Shown piece after piece: positions 17,602 to 26,706 of a stretch of 64,000 bases of DNA. The position numbers and the translations under genes were made by a program. Below the pieces are notes generated by a model that saw only the letters and a program-made list of their open reading frames with translations, did no database searches and had not been told where the DNA came from. Each line of letters opens with the position of its first letter. Position 1 is the first letter of the stretch. Source of the DNA: an uncultured Alphaproteobacteria bacterium (GTDB taxonomy: Bacteria > Pseudomonadota > Alphaproteobacteria > Micavibrionales > Micavibrionaceae); contig CAMLJM010000002.1 of NCBI GenBank assembly GCA_946480475.1, positions 1-64,000 on the forward strand, read 5' to 3'.

Positions 17602-18222
17602 ATGTACGACGACAATAACTGGAATCCTGTGACAGGCGATGAACTCGCCGGCTTTCTGGAGCAGATCAATCCGGTCGATGGCCGCCTGCGTGCTTCTGCA
17701 GCGCAAACACAGGTCGCCTGGCGTCCGCTGCCTTTTTATGACCAGGTGGTTCTGATCCGTGTACGCGATGCGTCCTGGACGCCCCGTAACATCAATATTT
17801 ATTACCTGACATTCCAAGGTAACCTATATCGCCTGAACGGCACTTCGCCCCCGATCCACGAAGTGAATGCACAAGCACCTATCAAAATTACAGAAGAAAA
17901 TGTACTCGAATATTTGCGTTTCTTCTGCTTCTTTGTGCGTGGCGAAGAAGGGCCGTTCCTGATTGCCGAATCCATGGACGATGCGGATATCCCGAAAAAC
18001 ATGGACCCCCAAACCAAGGCCGTTATGGAAGGCGTTGTTCGTCCTGCCACTTACGAAGGCAAGAATGAAAAAGGCGAATTCCTGTGCGATGGTGTCGTAT
18101 TCTATTCGAACGCCCTCTTCCTGGCGAACTTTTCAGTACAGCCGGGCGGCATGATTGAAATGCTGAACGATGAGCCTGTTGCTGGCGACCTGCCTGTCCG
18201 TGTGGACGCGCCTGTCGCTTAA
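17602..18222 (+). CDS. Hypothetical protein, 206 aa
   Basis: I do not recognise a family. From ATG 17602 (MYDDNNWNPVTGDELAGFLE) the protein is soluble-looking, without signal peptide or membrane segments, and acidic. Notable segments are YYLTFQGNLYRLNGTSPPIHEVN, ENVLEYLRFFCFFVRGEEGPF and YEGKNEKGEFLCDGVVFYSNALF; alternating strands suggest a compact beta-rich fold. An in-frame ATG 36 bases upstream exists, but AAGGAAG precedes 17602. It is divergent from rpmH and is followed by a terminator-like hairpin, so it is probably monocistronic. Confidence 0.7.
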   Translation: MYDDNNWNPVTGDELAGFLEQINPVDGRLRASAAQTQVAWRPLPFYDQVVLIRVRDASWTPRNINIYYLTFQGNLYRLNGTSPPIHEVNAQAPIKITEENVLEYLRFFCFFVRGEEGPFLIAESMDDADIPKNMDPQTKAVMEGVVRPATYEGKNEKGEFLCDGVVFYSNALFLANFSVQPGGMIEMLNDEPVAGDLPVRVDAPVA

Positions 18223-18251
18223 AGCATCTCGTTTATTAAGATTTACAAGGC

Positions 18252-18282
18252 AAGCCCAGCTGGACAGCCGGGTTTTCTTTAT
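18252..18282 (+). terminator. Intrinsic terminator after the 206 aa hypothetical gene
   Basis: AAGCCCAGCT and AGCCGGGTTT pair as a 10-bp stem (one mismatch, one G-U) around GGAC, followed by the T-rich TTTTCTTTATTT. Placement 30 bases after the stop codon fits termination of the upstream gene. Confidence 0.65.
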
Positions 18283-18344
18283 TTATCATATAAGCAACAT
18301 GCCGGATTCGACTGGCATCCTTTCCTAACCGCTTCGGTTGCCCT

Positions 18345-19004
18345 TTGCTGATACAGCTTTTGAGAAAATACGGACTTTACGCAACAATTCTCATTTTCAT
18401 ACTGGGAAGTGCGCCTGCACAGGCACAATCCAGCCGTATGTATGTTGCAGGCTACATGGGCCTGAATACCATGGGCGCGCAGGATTTTTCACACCCCACC
18501 AGCAGTGGCTCAGTCGATTTCAAGAACGGGACATCATTTGCCGGTGCCTTGGGTTTGCGTTTAACGCCTAATCTGCGGATTGAAGGTGAAATATCATATA
18601 CGCGCAATGACCTGACCAGCATGACACTGAACACAGGTACGGGGGGGCCGGTCGGCAAAAACCTCAAAACCTGGCTCTATATGGCACACGCCTATTATGA
18701 CTTTGACGTGAACTGGCGCAATTTGAGTCCTTATGTCAGTGCGGGCCTAGGTATGGCGATGCATGATGGCGCTGTTGCGGGTGCTCCCGGCGGCCTGATG
18801 GATGCTTCCGATACATCCTACGAACTGGCTTACTCTGTCGGTACCGGTCTTAAATATCAGATGAAACCGGGACTGGCCTTAACCGGGGGTTACCGTTATG
18901 TCGGTACAACGTCACTAGGCATCGGTGATTACGAAATTGATTACAATGCCCATGAATTCCGCGCCGGTCTGCAATACGACCTGCCGGTCGATATGTTCAA
19001 GTAA
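18345..19004 (+). CDS. Outer-membrane beta-barrel protein (Opa/OmpA-N-like)
   Basis: The 219 aa protein has a signal peptide ending APAQA followed by SSRMYVAGYMGLNTMGAQDF. Alternating strands follow (NLRIEGEISYTRNDL, LYMAHAYYDFDVNW, LSPYVSAGLGMAMHDG, SYELAYSVGTGLKYQMKPGLALTGGYRYVG, HEFRAGLQYDL), the pattern of eight-stranded porin-like barrels. No pore or enzyme residues can be assigned. The frame has no ATG: it begins with TTG at 18345, without a good Shine-Dalgarno sequence. A short AACCG-CTT-CGGTT hairpin sits just upstream (18328-18340) and could affect initiation. Confidence 0.8.
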   Translation: MLIQLLRKYGLYATILIFILGSAPAQAQSSRMYVAGYMGLNTMGAQDFSHPTSSGSVDFKNGTSFAGALGLRLTPNLRIEGEISYTRNDLTSMTLNTGTGGPVGKNLKTWLYMAHAYYDFDVNWRNLSPYVSAGLGMAMHDGAVAGAPGGLMDASDTSYELAYSVGTGLKYQMKPGLALTGGYRYVGTTSLGIGDYEIDYNAHEFRAGLQYDLPVDMFK

Positions 19005-19080
19005 TCTTATATCCCCCTAGTTACTGGCTTTCATAAGCCCTATCCCTTATATTTATGACAGTCCGTCAAAGGGGTAACGC

Positions 19081-20331
19081 ATGGCTGCAAAATCCGGAAC
19101 AACAAAGAAGAATCGCTACGATGTCGTTGTCGTGGGCGGCGGCCTTGCAGGCCTGACAACAACAGCGCTTTTGGCATCATCGGGCGTTAAGGTCGTGTGT
19201 ATCGATCGCGAAGCGCCGCCCGTCACGCTGACTGAGAATTTTGATGGCCGTACAACGGCGATTTCATGGGGTTCGCGCAAAGTTCTCGAAGCCGCCGGCA
19301 TATGGGATATGATTGCGCCCGCAGCCTGCCCTATTCAGACCATTCACATTCTCGACGGCGATAGCCCCTTATTGCTGGAGTTTGATAGTGAGGAAGTGGG
19401 GGGCCGCACCTTTGGCTGGATTGCCGAGAACCTTGCCATTCGTCAGGCGCTGTATAAACGCGTATCGGCCCTTAAGGCAGCGCATCATCTGGCCCCTGCC
19501 GCGGTCAGCGATTTCAATGTTTACGACGATCATGTTTGCGTTCATCTGGCTGATGGTACAACGGTAGAAGGCGCCTTGGTCATTGGTGCCGACGGGCGGC
19601 AGTCATTCACACGTGAATGGATGGGCATTGGTGCGCGGTCATGGTCTTATCACCAACGTGCCCTTGTATGTAATGTCGAACATGAATTTCCCCATAACAA
19701 CGTAGCTGTTGAGCATTTCCACCCCACAGGACCTTTCGCCACTTTACCGATGTTTGATTCCCCTGCCGGGGCACACCGTTCTTCCGTGGTGTGGACCGAG
19801 CATTGCGCCCTTAAAGATTCGGCGTTGCACTGGGACCAGCAAAGTTTCGATGCCGGGCTAACCGCACGCTTCCCCAACTCTTATGGCCGTGTACGGCAGA
19901 TTGGAAAACGGTACAGCTATCCGCTCAGCCTCATTCACGCGCATGAATATATCGCCCCGCGCATGGCTTTGGTTGCGGATGCCGCACATGGCATACATCC
20001 GATTGCAGGCCAGGGGCTCAATCTGGGATTCCGCGATATTGCCGAATTGGGAAGCCTGATTGTTGAGTCTGTGAGAGAAGGTTCTGATCCCGGTCGTGAT
20101 GATTTGCTGCAAACCTACCAGCAAAAACGCCGCCTTGATAATATCGGCATGGCCGGAGCCACCGACGGTCTCACGCGATTATTCTCCAATGATTTGATGC
20201 CTGTCCGAGCGGCGCGCCGCCTAGGCCTGCGTGCCGTAGCGCGCTTACCGATTGCCAAGAAGTTTTTCATGAACCAAGCTATGGGGGCCGCAGGGCTGCT
20301 GCCCGCGCTTATTCGCGAGGAAGCAGCATGA
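19081..20331 (+). CDS. FAD-dependent monooxygenase, UbiH/UbiF/COQ6 family
   Basis: These flavin hydroxylases add hydroxyl groups to the ubiquinone ring. The 416 aa protein has the N-terminal FAD-binding VVVGGGLAGLTTTALLASSG with an Asp-containing strand end (VVCIDRE), a central ADGRQSF, and VADAAHGIHPIAGQGLNLGFRDIAEL, the second FAD motif diagnostic of the UbiH family. The GDAAH of most members is ADAAH here. Which ring position it acts on cannot be told. Its stop overlaps the EF-hand gene by 4 bases. Confidence 0.9.
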   Translation: MAAKSGTTKKNRYDVVVVGGGLAGLTTTALLASSGVKVVCIDREAPPVTLTENFDGRTTAISWGSRKVLEAAGIWDMIAPAACPIQTIHILDGDSPLLLEFDSEEVGGRTFGWIAENLAIRQALYKRVSALKAAHHLAPAAVSDFNVYDDHVCVHLADGTTVEGALVIGADGRQSFTREWMGIGARSWSYHQRALVCNVEHEFPHNNVAVEHFHPTGPFATLPMFDSPAGAHRSSVVWTEHCALKDSALHWDQQSFDAGLTARFPNSYGRVRQIGKRYSYPLSLIHAHEYIAPRMALVADAAHGIHPIAGQGLNLGFRDIAELGSLIVESVREGSDPGRDDLLQTYQQKRRLDNIGMAGATDGLTRLFSNDLMPVRAARRLGLRAVARLPIAKKFFMNQAMGAAGLLPALIREEAA

Positions 20332-21233
20332 AAAAATATACCTTAAGCATCATTCTTTGTCTTTTGATGCTGATGCCTGCTGCCCAGGCGCAAAGATCAC
20401 TCATGGAACCGCAGCCCCTGCCCCCCGCATCTGAAATGGTGCCGGTACCAAAAGACTGGCAGAAGCTTTGGGTGATCAAGACCTGCGAGAAGGGCAAAAT
20501 GGGTTACCGTTTTTCTGATTATTTCCTGCAGGTGTCGGTTGCGGGTGGCAGTAAACTTTTCCGTATTGGCGGCTTCAAAGATAATGGCAATGGACGTTAT
20601 AGCATGGTGATGCCCGGTGAAACCGTCCAGTTGCTGCAAGGTACGCAGAACAACCTGATCCAGATTTTTGGCACACAGCAGGCTAACTTTTCTGTCGAGG
20701 CCCTGGAAAAGAAAAAGATTATGGTGCCGCATATTTATTTCGAGAACTGTGAGGGCGTGAAGCCCGGCGTTGTTCAGGAAAATGAAGAGATGAGAGCGCT
20801 ATTACCGCGTTTAGATCAAATTCACAAGAACTGTCCCACACGTCCGGATATCAGCAAGAAGGAATGCCAGAGAGCCATCTTCGGGTTGTTTGATTCCAGT
20901 AGTGATGGTTTTCTGGATCAGAAAGAAATGGAATATGGCTGGGATGTAGCCATTAACAACAGTTCATTCGGCACATGCGGCAGTGCGGCTACGCCTGCCG
21001 ATATGTTGCGCCGTGAGGGTGCGGAGTATTTCGCATGGATCTTTAAGAATTTGGACAAGAACACTGATCAGAAAATTTCATTCGATGAAATTTACGGACA
21101 GTGGGAGGTCATGGCTGGCGACGCCCTGATGTCAGGAGCCACCAATCTTTTGATATCTGCTGAGAAGCCGATAGGATTATTGCCACCAGAAATTCACGCC
21201 ACCTGCGTTAATTGCTGTATAGCAACACCCTGA
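20328..21233 (+). CDS. Exported EF-hand calcium-binding protein
   Basis: The 301 aa protein has a signal peptide (MKKYTLSIILCLLMLMPAAQAQ). Two EF-hand loops are visible near the C-terminal half: D-S-S-S-D-G-F-L-D-Q-K-E (about residues 186-197) and D-K-N-T-D-Q-K-I-S-F-D-E (about 245-256), each with acidic residues at loop positions 1, 5, 9 and 12. Five or more cysteines suggest a disulfide-bonded periplasmic protein. The start overlaps the ubiH-like gene by 4 bases. Its TGA and the stop of the convergent gene are adjacent within TGATCA, so the two genes have no gap. Partner unknown. Confidence 0.75.
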   Translation: MKKYTLSIILCLLMLMPAAQAQRSLMEPQPLPPASEMVPVPKDWQKLWVIKTCEKGKMGYRFSDYFLQVSVAGGSKLFRIGGFKDNGNGRYSMVMPGETVQLLQGTQNNLIQIFGTQQANFSVEALEKKKIMVPHIYFENCEGVKPGVVQENEEMRALLPRLDQIHKNCPTRPDISKKECQRAIFGLFDSSSDGFLDQKEMEYGWDVAINNSSFGTCGSAATPADMLRREGAEYFAWIFKNLDKNTDQKISFDEIYGQWEVMAGDALMSGATNLLISAEKPIGLLPPEIHATCVNCCIATP

Positions 21234-22508
21234 TCAGGCTAGGGATCCGGCACCTGGGCCCGAACCCGGCCCTTGAATCTTCCTCTGATCCAAAAGCGCC
21301 ACATCGGGGCCATTGGTTCCTGGCGCAGGCGTAGCGATTTCCGGTTTGGGCTGTCCCAGTTGCGCCATTGGCGTAGGCGCTTGATCCGGCTTTGTTGCGT
21401 CATATACAGGCTTTTTGGACGAGTCCGTACCCAAGGCGCGATCAACACTCTGTGAGAACCTTCCGATTACGGCGCCATCACCATTACCGTATGTTGTGAT
21501 CGCCGGTACGCTTGCAAATTTTGCGGCATTCCCTGTAAGGCTGCCGATCATGTTCTTGATGCCATTAATCAGCATAGGAAGAATATTACCAAGAAAGGCG
21601 CCAAATCCGCCACCGCCGCTCAGCATGCTGCCGAGATCAAAACCGCCTTTGCCGCCCGGGCCGCCGGAGCCGCCAAACAATCCACCGAACATAGCGCTCA
21701 TGGTCAAACGGTTTTTGGCCGCCGCGTCTCCTGATAAGGCATCACGACCCAACTGCGGATTTTCTGCAATCTGCGTGAATACGTTATCGCGCATCTGCTC
21801 AGGAATTTCATCAATGCCCTTGTTTGCCTTGACAAAGAACTCAGGATCCTTCTGCATTTCCTGCAAAGCCTTCAGAGCATCCTGTGGTGTCTTAGCATCC
21901 TTACCCATCATGGCATTCATAGCCTGTGTCAGGCTCTGGCTTTTTTCAGCGCGTGCTGAAAATTCTTCAAAGCCTGGCATCTTTGTAATCTTGACGCTTT
22001 CTTCGCCCAGCTTTGTACGCAAAGCCAATTCAGCATCAGAAATGGGTTGCGCCGGAGGTGCCGCCACCACGGTGACAGGTTCCGCCTTGGCAGGAGCTGT
22101 TTTTGCCGACTCAGATTTTGCTGCGGCTGGTGCATTGGCCGCACCCGCAGGGGCTGGTGCCGCCGTAGTTTGTGCGGGCGCTGCAGCCGTTGTGGTTACT
22201 ACCGGTGCTGCAGGCTTGACGCCTTCAACACCCATAATTGTAGCCAGCTTTAGGGGATTTTTGTTTACTTCATCAAGAATCGTGGGATCTTTAGCAATCA
22301 ACTTCTCAGCGGCGGCCAACGTACCCTTAGGATCCTTATTCAGTTTCTCAATGATCTTATTCTGTACATCCAGAGGCAGGCGCTTCTCGAGCGTTTCCTG
22401 CAGGGAGAAAATGGTTTTTGCTTGTGCCGGATGCTTTACGGCCATTTCCGAGGCAAATGCACCCAGGCGCAATTTCGTCATTACATCCAGTGTTGGTTCT
22501 ACAGCCAT
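21234..22508 (-). CDS. Ala/Pro-rich hypothetical protein downstream of the icm genes
   Basis: I do not recognise this 424 aa protein. It has a helical N-terminal part (about 1-90), an Ala/Pro/Thr-rich linker (about 95-150), a second helical part (about 155-275), a Gly-rich hydrophobic stretch with FGGSGGPGGKGGF and LSGGGGFGAFLGNILPMLI (about 280-320), and a Pro/Gly tail. No Sec signal peptide is evident. AGAGGGAC upstream of the ATG supports the start. It is co-directional with icmB, separated by two small genes. A substrate or accessory of the T4SS is possible but unproven. The 375 aa open frame on the opposite strand is taken as a shadow. Confidence 0.65.
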   Translation of the reverse strand: MAVEPTLDVMTKLRLGAFASEMAVKHPAQAKTIFSLQETLEKRLPLDVQNKIIEKLNKDPKGTLAAAEKLIAKDPTILDEVNKNPLKLATIMGVEGVKPAAPVVTTTAAAPAQTTAAPAPAGAANAPAAAKSESAKTAPAKAEPVTVVAAPPAQPISDAELALRTKLGEESVKITKMPGFEEFSARAEKSQSLTQAMNAMMGKDAKTPQDALKALQEMQKDPEFFVKANKGIDEIPEQMRDNVFTQIAENPQLGRDALSGDAAAKNRLTMSAMFGGLFGGSGGPGGKGGFDLGSMLSGGGGFGAFLGNILPMLINGIKNMIGSLTGNAAKFASVPAITTYGNGDGAVIGRFSQSVDRALGTDSSKKPVYDATKPDQAPTPMAQLGQPKPEIATPAPGTNGPDVALLDQRKIQGPGSGPGAGSLA

Positions 22509-22552
22509 TTTATTTGTCCCTCTTTTTATTTTGTATTCTTAACCGTTTATAT

Positions 22553-22924
22553 TTAACTCAGGCCATCCCGCACAACGAGCGGCACTATACTCATATCGTT
22601 TACAAACTCTTCGCCCTGAAAAACAACACACACTGTCTTTGCGCGGCGCAAATATTTCTTTACCGTAGGCGGCACACGCATCCCGAAATCCTGGATCTTT
22701 CCGCTAAGGCTTACCAGCACCAGCGTTTCAAGATCGAGATCGTATTCAACCCACTTCAGCACTTCCGGCAATTTTTTGTCGTGAACCAGCCATACGTCTG
22801 AATCAGGACTGATCGCCAGATCTACTTTCATCTGCGACATGAGCGAGGGATAGACCGGCGAATCTGGATCCGATTTTTGCGGTGCAAAGTCGGGAAAAGC
22901 AAAGTTTTCCAGATCTTTAGTCAT
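22553..22924 (-). CDS. Small hypothetical protein, 123 aa
   Basis: No family recognised. The protein is acidic, soluble-looking and rich in strands (DVWLVHDKKLPEVLKWVEYDLDLETLVLVSLSGKIQDFGMRVPPTVKKYL), with no signal peptide. It begins after GAGGGC a few bases before the ATG. A recognisable extended -10 promoter lies 27-56 bases upstream, so it and the 424 aa gene probably form a transcript of their own at the end of the icm cluster. Confidence 0.6.
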   Translation of the reverse strand: MTKDLENFAFPDFAPQKSDPDSPVYPSLMSQMKVDLAISPDSDVWLVHDKKLPEVLKWVEYDLDLETLVLVSLSGKIQDFGMRVPPTVKKYLRRAKTVCVVFQGEEFVNDMSIVPLVVRDGLS

Positions 22925-22950
22925 GCTGCCCTCTATTCTTAATTAAGTTA

Positions 22951-22980
22951 ATAATACCAGAAATACGGTGACGGATGCAA
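22951..22980 (-). promoter_or_regulatory. Probable sigma-70-type promoter for the 123 aa / 424 aa gene pair
   Basis: On the minus strand TTGCAT (-35) and TATTAT (-10) are spaced 18 bases apart, with a TGG extension before the -10 box. The start site would lie about 20 bases before the ATG at 22924. The surrounding 100 bases are notably AT-rich. Read by eye only. Confidence 0.45.
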
Positions 22981-23033
22981 ACTTGGGGATGGTAAATATT
23001 ATGACATTTTATCAATGTATATCAAATATTTAC

Positions 23034-23570
23034 CTATTCTTCGACCTCGACGATCGTGCGCAGCCCATTCAGGTCTGTTTCTTCCAGCGGCCTAGGTATC
23101 GCTAGATTAGGTTTACCCTTAACAATAGCCGGGATGCTCTTGTTAAACAGTTCCAGCTGCTCTTCGGTTATGTCTGTACGGTTGATCTTGATATTACGGG
23201 CGATGATCTGCCCCTGCGGATCGTTACCAAACGTGCAATCGATAATATTAGAGCGCTGTTCACCATACTGGCCCGTGTAGGTATAAAATATTTTCCAGGC
23301 GCGGCCATAGTTCTCATAAGAAATGACACGCATGCCCTGCGGATTATTGGCATGAAGCTCGGCATAAGTGCGGCAGATACCGTAGTCCATGGTTCCCTGG
23401 AGCGGCTGCATACCAAACCAGATCACGACGACCAGCAGAAGAAAGACGCCGCCTGCAATCATCTTTTGAATCTTGCGTTTCTTGGCCCTTTGGGCGGCCG
23501 TCATTTTCTTCTTGGGTTTTTTGCCACCTACCGTGACGAGTGGGGCGGCTTCCTGCTTCTTAGGACTCAT
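23034..23570 (-). CDS. Single-span membrane protein coupled to icmB
   Basis: The 178 aa protein has a Lys-rich cytoplasmic N-terminus (KKPKKKMTAAQRAKKRKIQK), one membrane helix (about residues 39-56, MIAGGVFLLLVVVIWFGM) and a periplasmic domain with two cysteines (YGICRTY, IIDCTFG). It begins inside the icmB stop (ATGA), so the two are translated together. I do not match it to a named Dot/Icm protein; its position and type-II topology make it a candidate extra inner-membrane component of this machine. Confidence 0.65.
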   Translation of the reverse strand: MSPKKQEAAPLVTVGGKKPKKKMTAAQRAKKRKIQKMIAGGVFLLLVVVIWFGMQPLQGTMDYGICRTYAELHANNPQGMRVISYENYGRAWKIFYTYTGQYGEQRSNIIDCTFGNDPQGQIIARNIKINRTDITEEQLELFNKSIPAIVKGKPNLAIPRPLEETDLNGLRTIVEVEE

Positions 23571-26566
23571 GACGCCGCCCTAATGCGTGAGTTTTCCTTT
23601 TCAGCTTTCAAAGCTTCTGCTTTAGCAACTAGTTCTTCCACCAGTTCGTCCACAACAGCGCTTGTCATAGCACCCTTCGCTTCATTGGCTTTCTCGCTCT
23701 TCATCAGTACGCGGCGCTTGATTTCCGTACGCGCGCTGCCGCCCGGGAAAATCATCGCCAGCATATTACGCGCAGGGCCTGCACCGATACGGTTGTAAAG
23801 ACGATTGCGAAGCGCCACATCTTCCATAGAGGTGGAAAGCGCCCATAACTCAATCGGACCCAGGGTATTAATCAGGAACTGCTCGTAGCGTCCCTCTGTT
23901 GTACCCAGGACGAATAACGCGGGCGCACCGCCTGCCTTTGGACCTGTCAGTTTATAGCGAATGACGTCACGCGCCGTATCTGAAAGACCGAAACGTTCAC
24001 GCACGTTTTCAACAGCCGCATCAGAAATTGCGGTACCCAGAACCCATACGCCTGTCGCCAAATCGATCATGTCTTGGCTGAAATCGTCGAGAAGCTGGGA
24101 TGCAAGAATGATCTGTACGCCGCGTTTACGTCCTTCACGCACGTCACGAATAATCTGGCCGCGTACGGATGATGAGGAGCTGGTGCGGTGGAATTCGTCA
24201 TAGCCCAGACGCTTGGGCGACTCGGCGATATCCTGCAAACGCTTCTCGTGATAGAGGCGGAATTTCTCAGGCACGAATTGCAGAGATTCCATCCCCATCC
24301 ACCAGCTGCGCACCAGAACATGTCGCGCCAGCATGTACATGATGGATGTCTGACGGTCAGCGACTTCATCACCCTGCGGCGCTACGTCCATCAAGTCGAG
24401 CGCGCAAACGCGCGTTGCGCCGATATCAAACTGTGTCACCGATGACAGGATCGGCAATTCACGAATAGCCGAAGTAATCATACGTTCGAACGCATTGATC
24501 ACACTTTCAGCGCTGGTGCCGACTGAAGTCTGTTCCAGCAAACTGCGGATTTGCGGGCGGCGCGCCGCCGTAATCGTATCGCCCAATGTCGGAACAGCGT
24601 GACGTTGCGCCAGACCAGCCACATGGTGCTGGCCCAGATCAAACATCTTATCGACCACATCCCACCAGTAAGGATCAGTTGGCAGGTGCACGTTGAATTT
24701 TTGCAGAGCTTCATCCACCTCGGGATCAAGTCTTGGCAGATATGGACGCGGCTCGGCGTTAGCCGCACCGTCATCGCGCCAACGGAACATTTCATCAACA
24801 ACCAAGCCCGCAAGCTGCTGGATACCATCGTACGGTTTCTCGTAACCAGGCGGTGTGCAGAGCAGTGTCAGGAGTTCTACGAGGTAGCTGCGTTCATCCA
24901 TCAGCGGATAGCGCATGCCCAGCTGCGTATCGAACGGGTTAATCGCGTACTTATGCGCCATCTGCAGGCGGTAATAGGCAACCTCGTGCTGGCGACTGAT
25001 CGGCAGCGCTTCCTTAATCAGAGAAACAAGACCTGAAGAAGATGGTCCGATATCAACGATGGCCACAAATGGCAGCTTCGAAAGGCCTGGCGAGAGAATC
25101 GTTCCCAGGTTCAGTGTATTCAGCAGAACGGATTTACCGGCGCCGGGCTGCGCGAACACAAGGTCAAACCATGTTGTCGTCACGTTTGTACCTGTCTGAT
25201 ACGGCCAAACTTTACCGTCTGGCGTACGCAGGATAATAGCCCCATGCAGGAAGGGGCTGGAAGGCCGCTGCCACGGCAGCAGCTTCATCACTTCATACAT
25301 CGGCGCAATCGCCGCTGGCGCCGTACCCATACAATGGATACCGAGCGCCGATGACATGACACAATCGAGCGGATCACCGGAGAATTCACTGACCTGGCAG
25401 TAACCCCAGCTTTCAACAGACTGCGCCAGAACAGAGAGGCGCGTTTCCACTGTTTCGTGGTCTTCCGCCCATGTAGCAAATGAGATACGCAAACGCACGA
25501 CAGGTTCCCGACGCGCGAGAATAGCAAGGCCCTCGAGAGAGAATTTGATCTGCTTATTCAGCGAATTCGTAACCGATAGAATAGAGGCTGCAAATGTGCG
25601 CATAGCACCCGTCTGCGCGCCGCCACCCTCAATCAGGAAGGATACACGATAGGGAATGTCGGCCTCAAACAGGCGTGTCAGCAATTGCGTGAACGGAGCC
25701 GCATCCATAGGCGCCAGCGTCATATCAATGCCAGCCCAGTAGATTGTGCCGATCTGGCAGATATGCTGATCAACGACGCGCGCATCGGCAGCGACAAGCT
25801 GCTGGCGTACCGGCGGCCAGAGAATGTCAGACATGTCCGATGCAGAAGTCGGTGCACGCGGTGGGATGGGGTCACCTGGTAAACATACACGCCAGTCTTC
25901 ACTGGAACGGTCAGGATGCATATTGTTCCGCACGGCGCGCATCGCTTCATGCACCTCTATCAGACGCGCCTTTACGCCTAATTCATCAAGAGCCGTCAGA
26001 CCTGCGGAAATAAAACTCTTATGGCGTACGCGCAGCATATCCAGGGCGGCAATCGGATTTTGCGCTTGACCTGCAGGCAGCCATTTTTTTTCTTTGGCCT
26101 CTTTGGCGGCGCGCGCCACTTCGTTTTTAGTAAGCGCGCTGGGGCGCGTCCACATGACGAAGTAGCATTCTTCGTATGACAGGAATTTCGAGAGGTTTTT
26201 TACACGTTCATCAAAAACGTCACCAACTTCCAGACCCATGTTACGCGCCGCATTTCGGCTGGGCTTGATGAAGTGTTCAATCTGGCGCACGGTACGATCA
26301 GGATCTCGTACATAGAAAACCTGCATAGCATGACCCTGACGGTCAAACTTGGCGCCGATCTTAATCGTGGCCCCTTCGATGATGTTTTTATATTCCTGAT
26401 CGCCGATGATGGTCCGGCACCCTTCTATCTTGATAAAGGACAATAGAGAACCATCCATGGATACCATGGTGAACTCATCATCAGCCGTCTCAAGACGTAT
26501 AAAACTTTCCAACGGCTGCTTGAGTGCGACTTGGAAGGGGGCAAATAACTTAGAGAGGTAGCTCAT
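23567..26566 (-). CDS. icmB: Type IVB secretion ATPase IcmB/DotO
   Basis: IcmB/DotO (VirB4-class, TraU in I-type plasmids) is the large cytoplasmic ATPase at the base of the Dot/Icm machine. The 999 aa length matches the family. The Walker A motif FAQPGAGKSVLLNT lies at about residues 468-482, followed by FVAIVDIGPSSSGLVSL. Downstream RLGYDEFHRTSSSSSVRGQIIRDVREGRKRGVQIILASQLLDDF provides the Walker B-like and arginine/sensor region of VirB4/FtsK-type ATPases. The order icmC-D-J-B supports the name. A 140-base gap separates it from icmJ, and no strong ribosome site precedes the ATG. Confidence 0.93.
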   Translation of the reverse strand: MSYLSKLFAPFQVALKQPLESFIRLETADDEFTMVSMDGSLLSFIKIEGCRTIIGDQEYKNIIEGATIKIGAKFDRQGHAMQVFYVRDPDRTVRQIEHFIKPSRNAARNMGLEVGDVFDERVKNLSKFLSYEECYFVMWTRPSALTKNEVARAAKEAKEKKWLPAGQAQNPIAALDMLRVRHKSFISAGLTALDELGVKARLIEVHEAMRAVRNNMHPDRSSEDWRVCLPGDPIPPRAPTSASDMSDILWPPVRQQLVAADARVVDQHICQIGTIYWAGIDMTLAPMDAAPFTQLLTRLFEADIPYRVSFLIEGGGAQTGAMRTFAASILSVTNSLNKQIKFSLEGLAILARREPVVRLRISFATWAEDHETVETRLSVLAQSVESWGYCQVSEFSGDPLDCVMSSALGIHCMGTAPAAIAPMYEVMKLLPWQRPSSPFLHGAIILRTPDGKVWPYQTGTNVTTTWFDLVFAQPGAGKSVLLNTLNLGTILSPGLSKLPFVAIVDIGPSSSGLVSLIKEALPISRQHEVAYYRLQMAHKYAINPFDTQLGMRYPLMDERSYLVELLTLLCTPPGYEKPYDGIQQLAGLVVDEMFRWRDDGAANAEPRPYLPRLDPEVDEALQKFNVHLPTDPYWWDVVDKMFDLGQHHVAGLAQRHAVPTLGDTITAARRPQIRSLLEQTSVGTSAESVINAFERMITSAIRELPILSSVTQFDIGATRVCALDLMDVAPQGDEVADRQTSIMYMLARHVLVRSWWMGMESLQFVPEKFRLYHEKRLQDIAESPKRLGYDEFHRTSSSSSVRGQIIRDVREGRKRGVQIILASQLLDDFSQDMIDLATGVWVLGTAISDAAVENVRERFGLSDTARDVIRYKLTGPKAGGAPALFVLGTTEGRYEQFLINTLGPIELWALSTSMEDVALRNRLYNRIGAGPARNMLAMIFPGGSARTEIKRRVLMKSEKANEAKGAMTSAVVDELVEELVAKAEALKAEKENSRIRAAS

Positions 26567-26706
26567 AAGGGGAGATCCGAACCTTAAGAAAACAGAACGT
26601 CTTCTAGTATAACGGGTTTAACTTGCGGAAAAAATAGACAAATTCAGCATTAGTACCCTGCCGCTGAAAATCTTTTTATAAATATGAAAATATACGAGGC
26701 GCTTTC

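Noticed and set aside
21415..22542. 375 aa open frame on the plus strand
   Set aside because: It lies opposite the 424 aa gene, which has a good ribosome site and plausible protein composition; this frame reads as a Ser/Ala/Pro/Arg-rich antisense translation.
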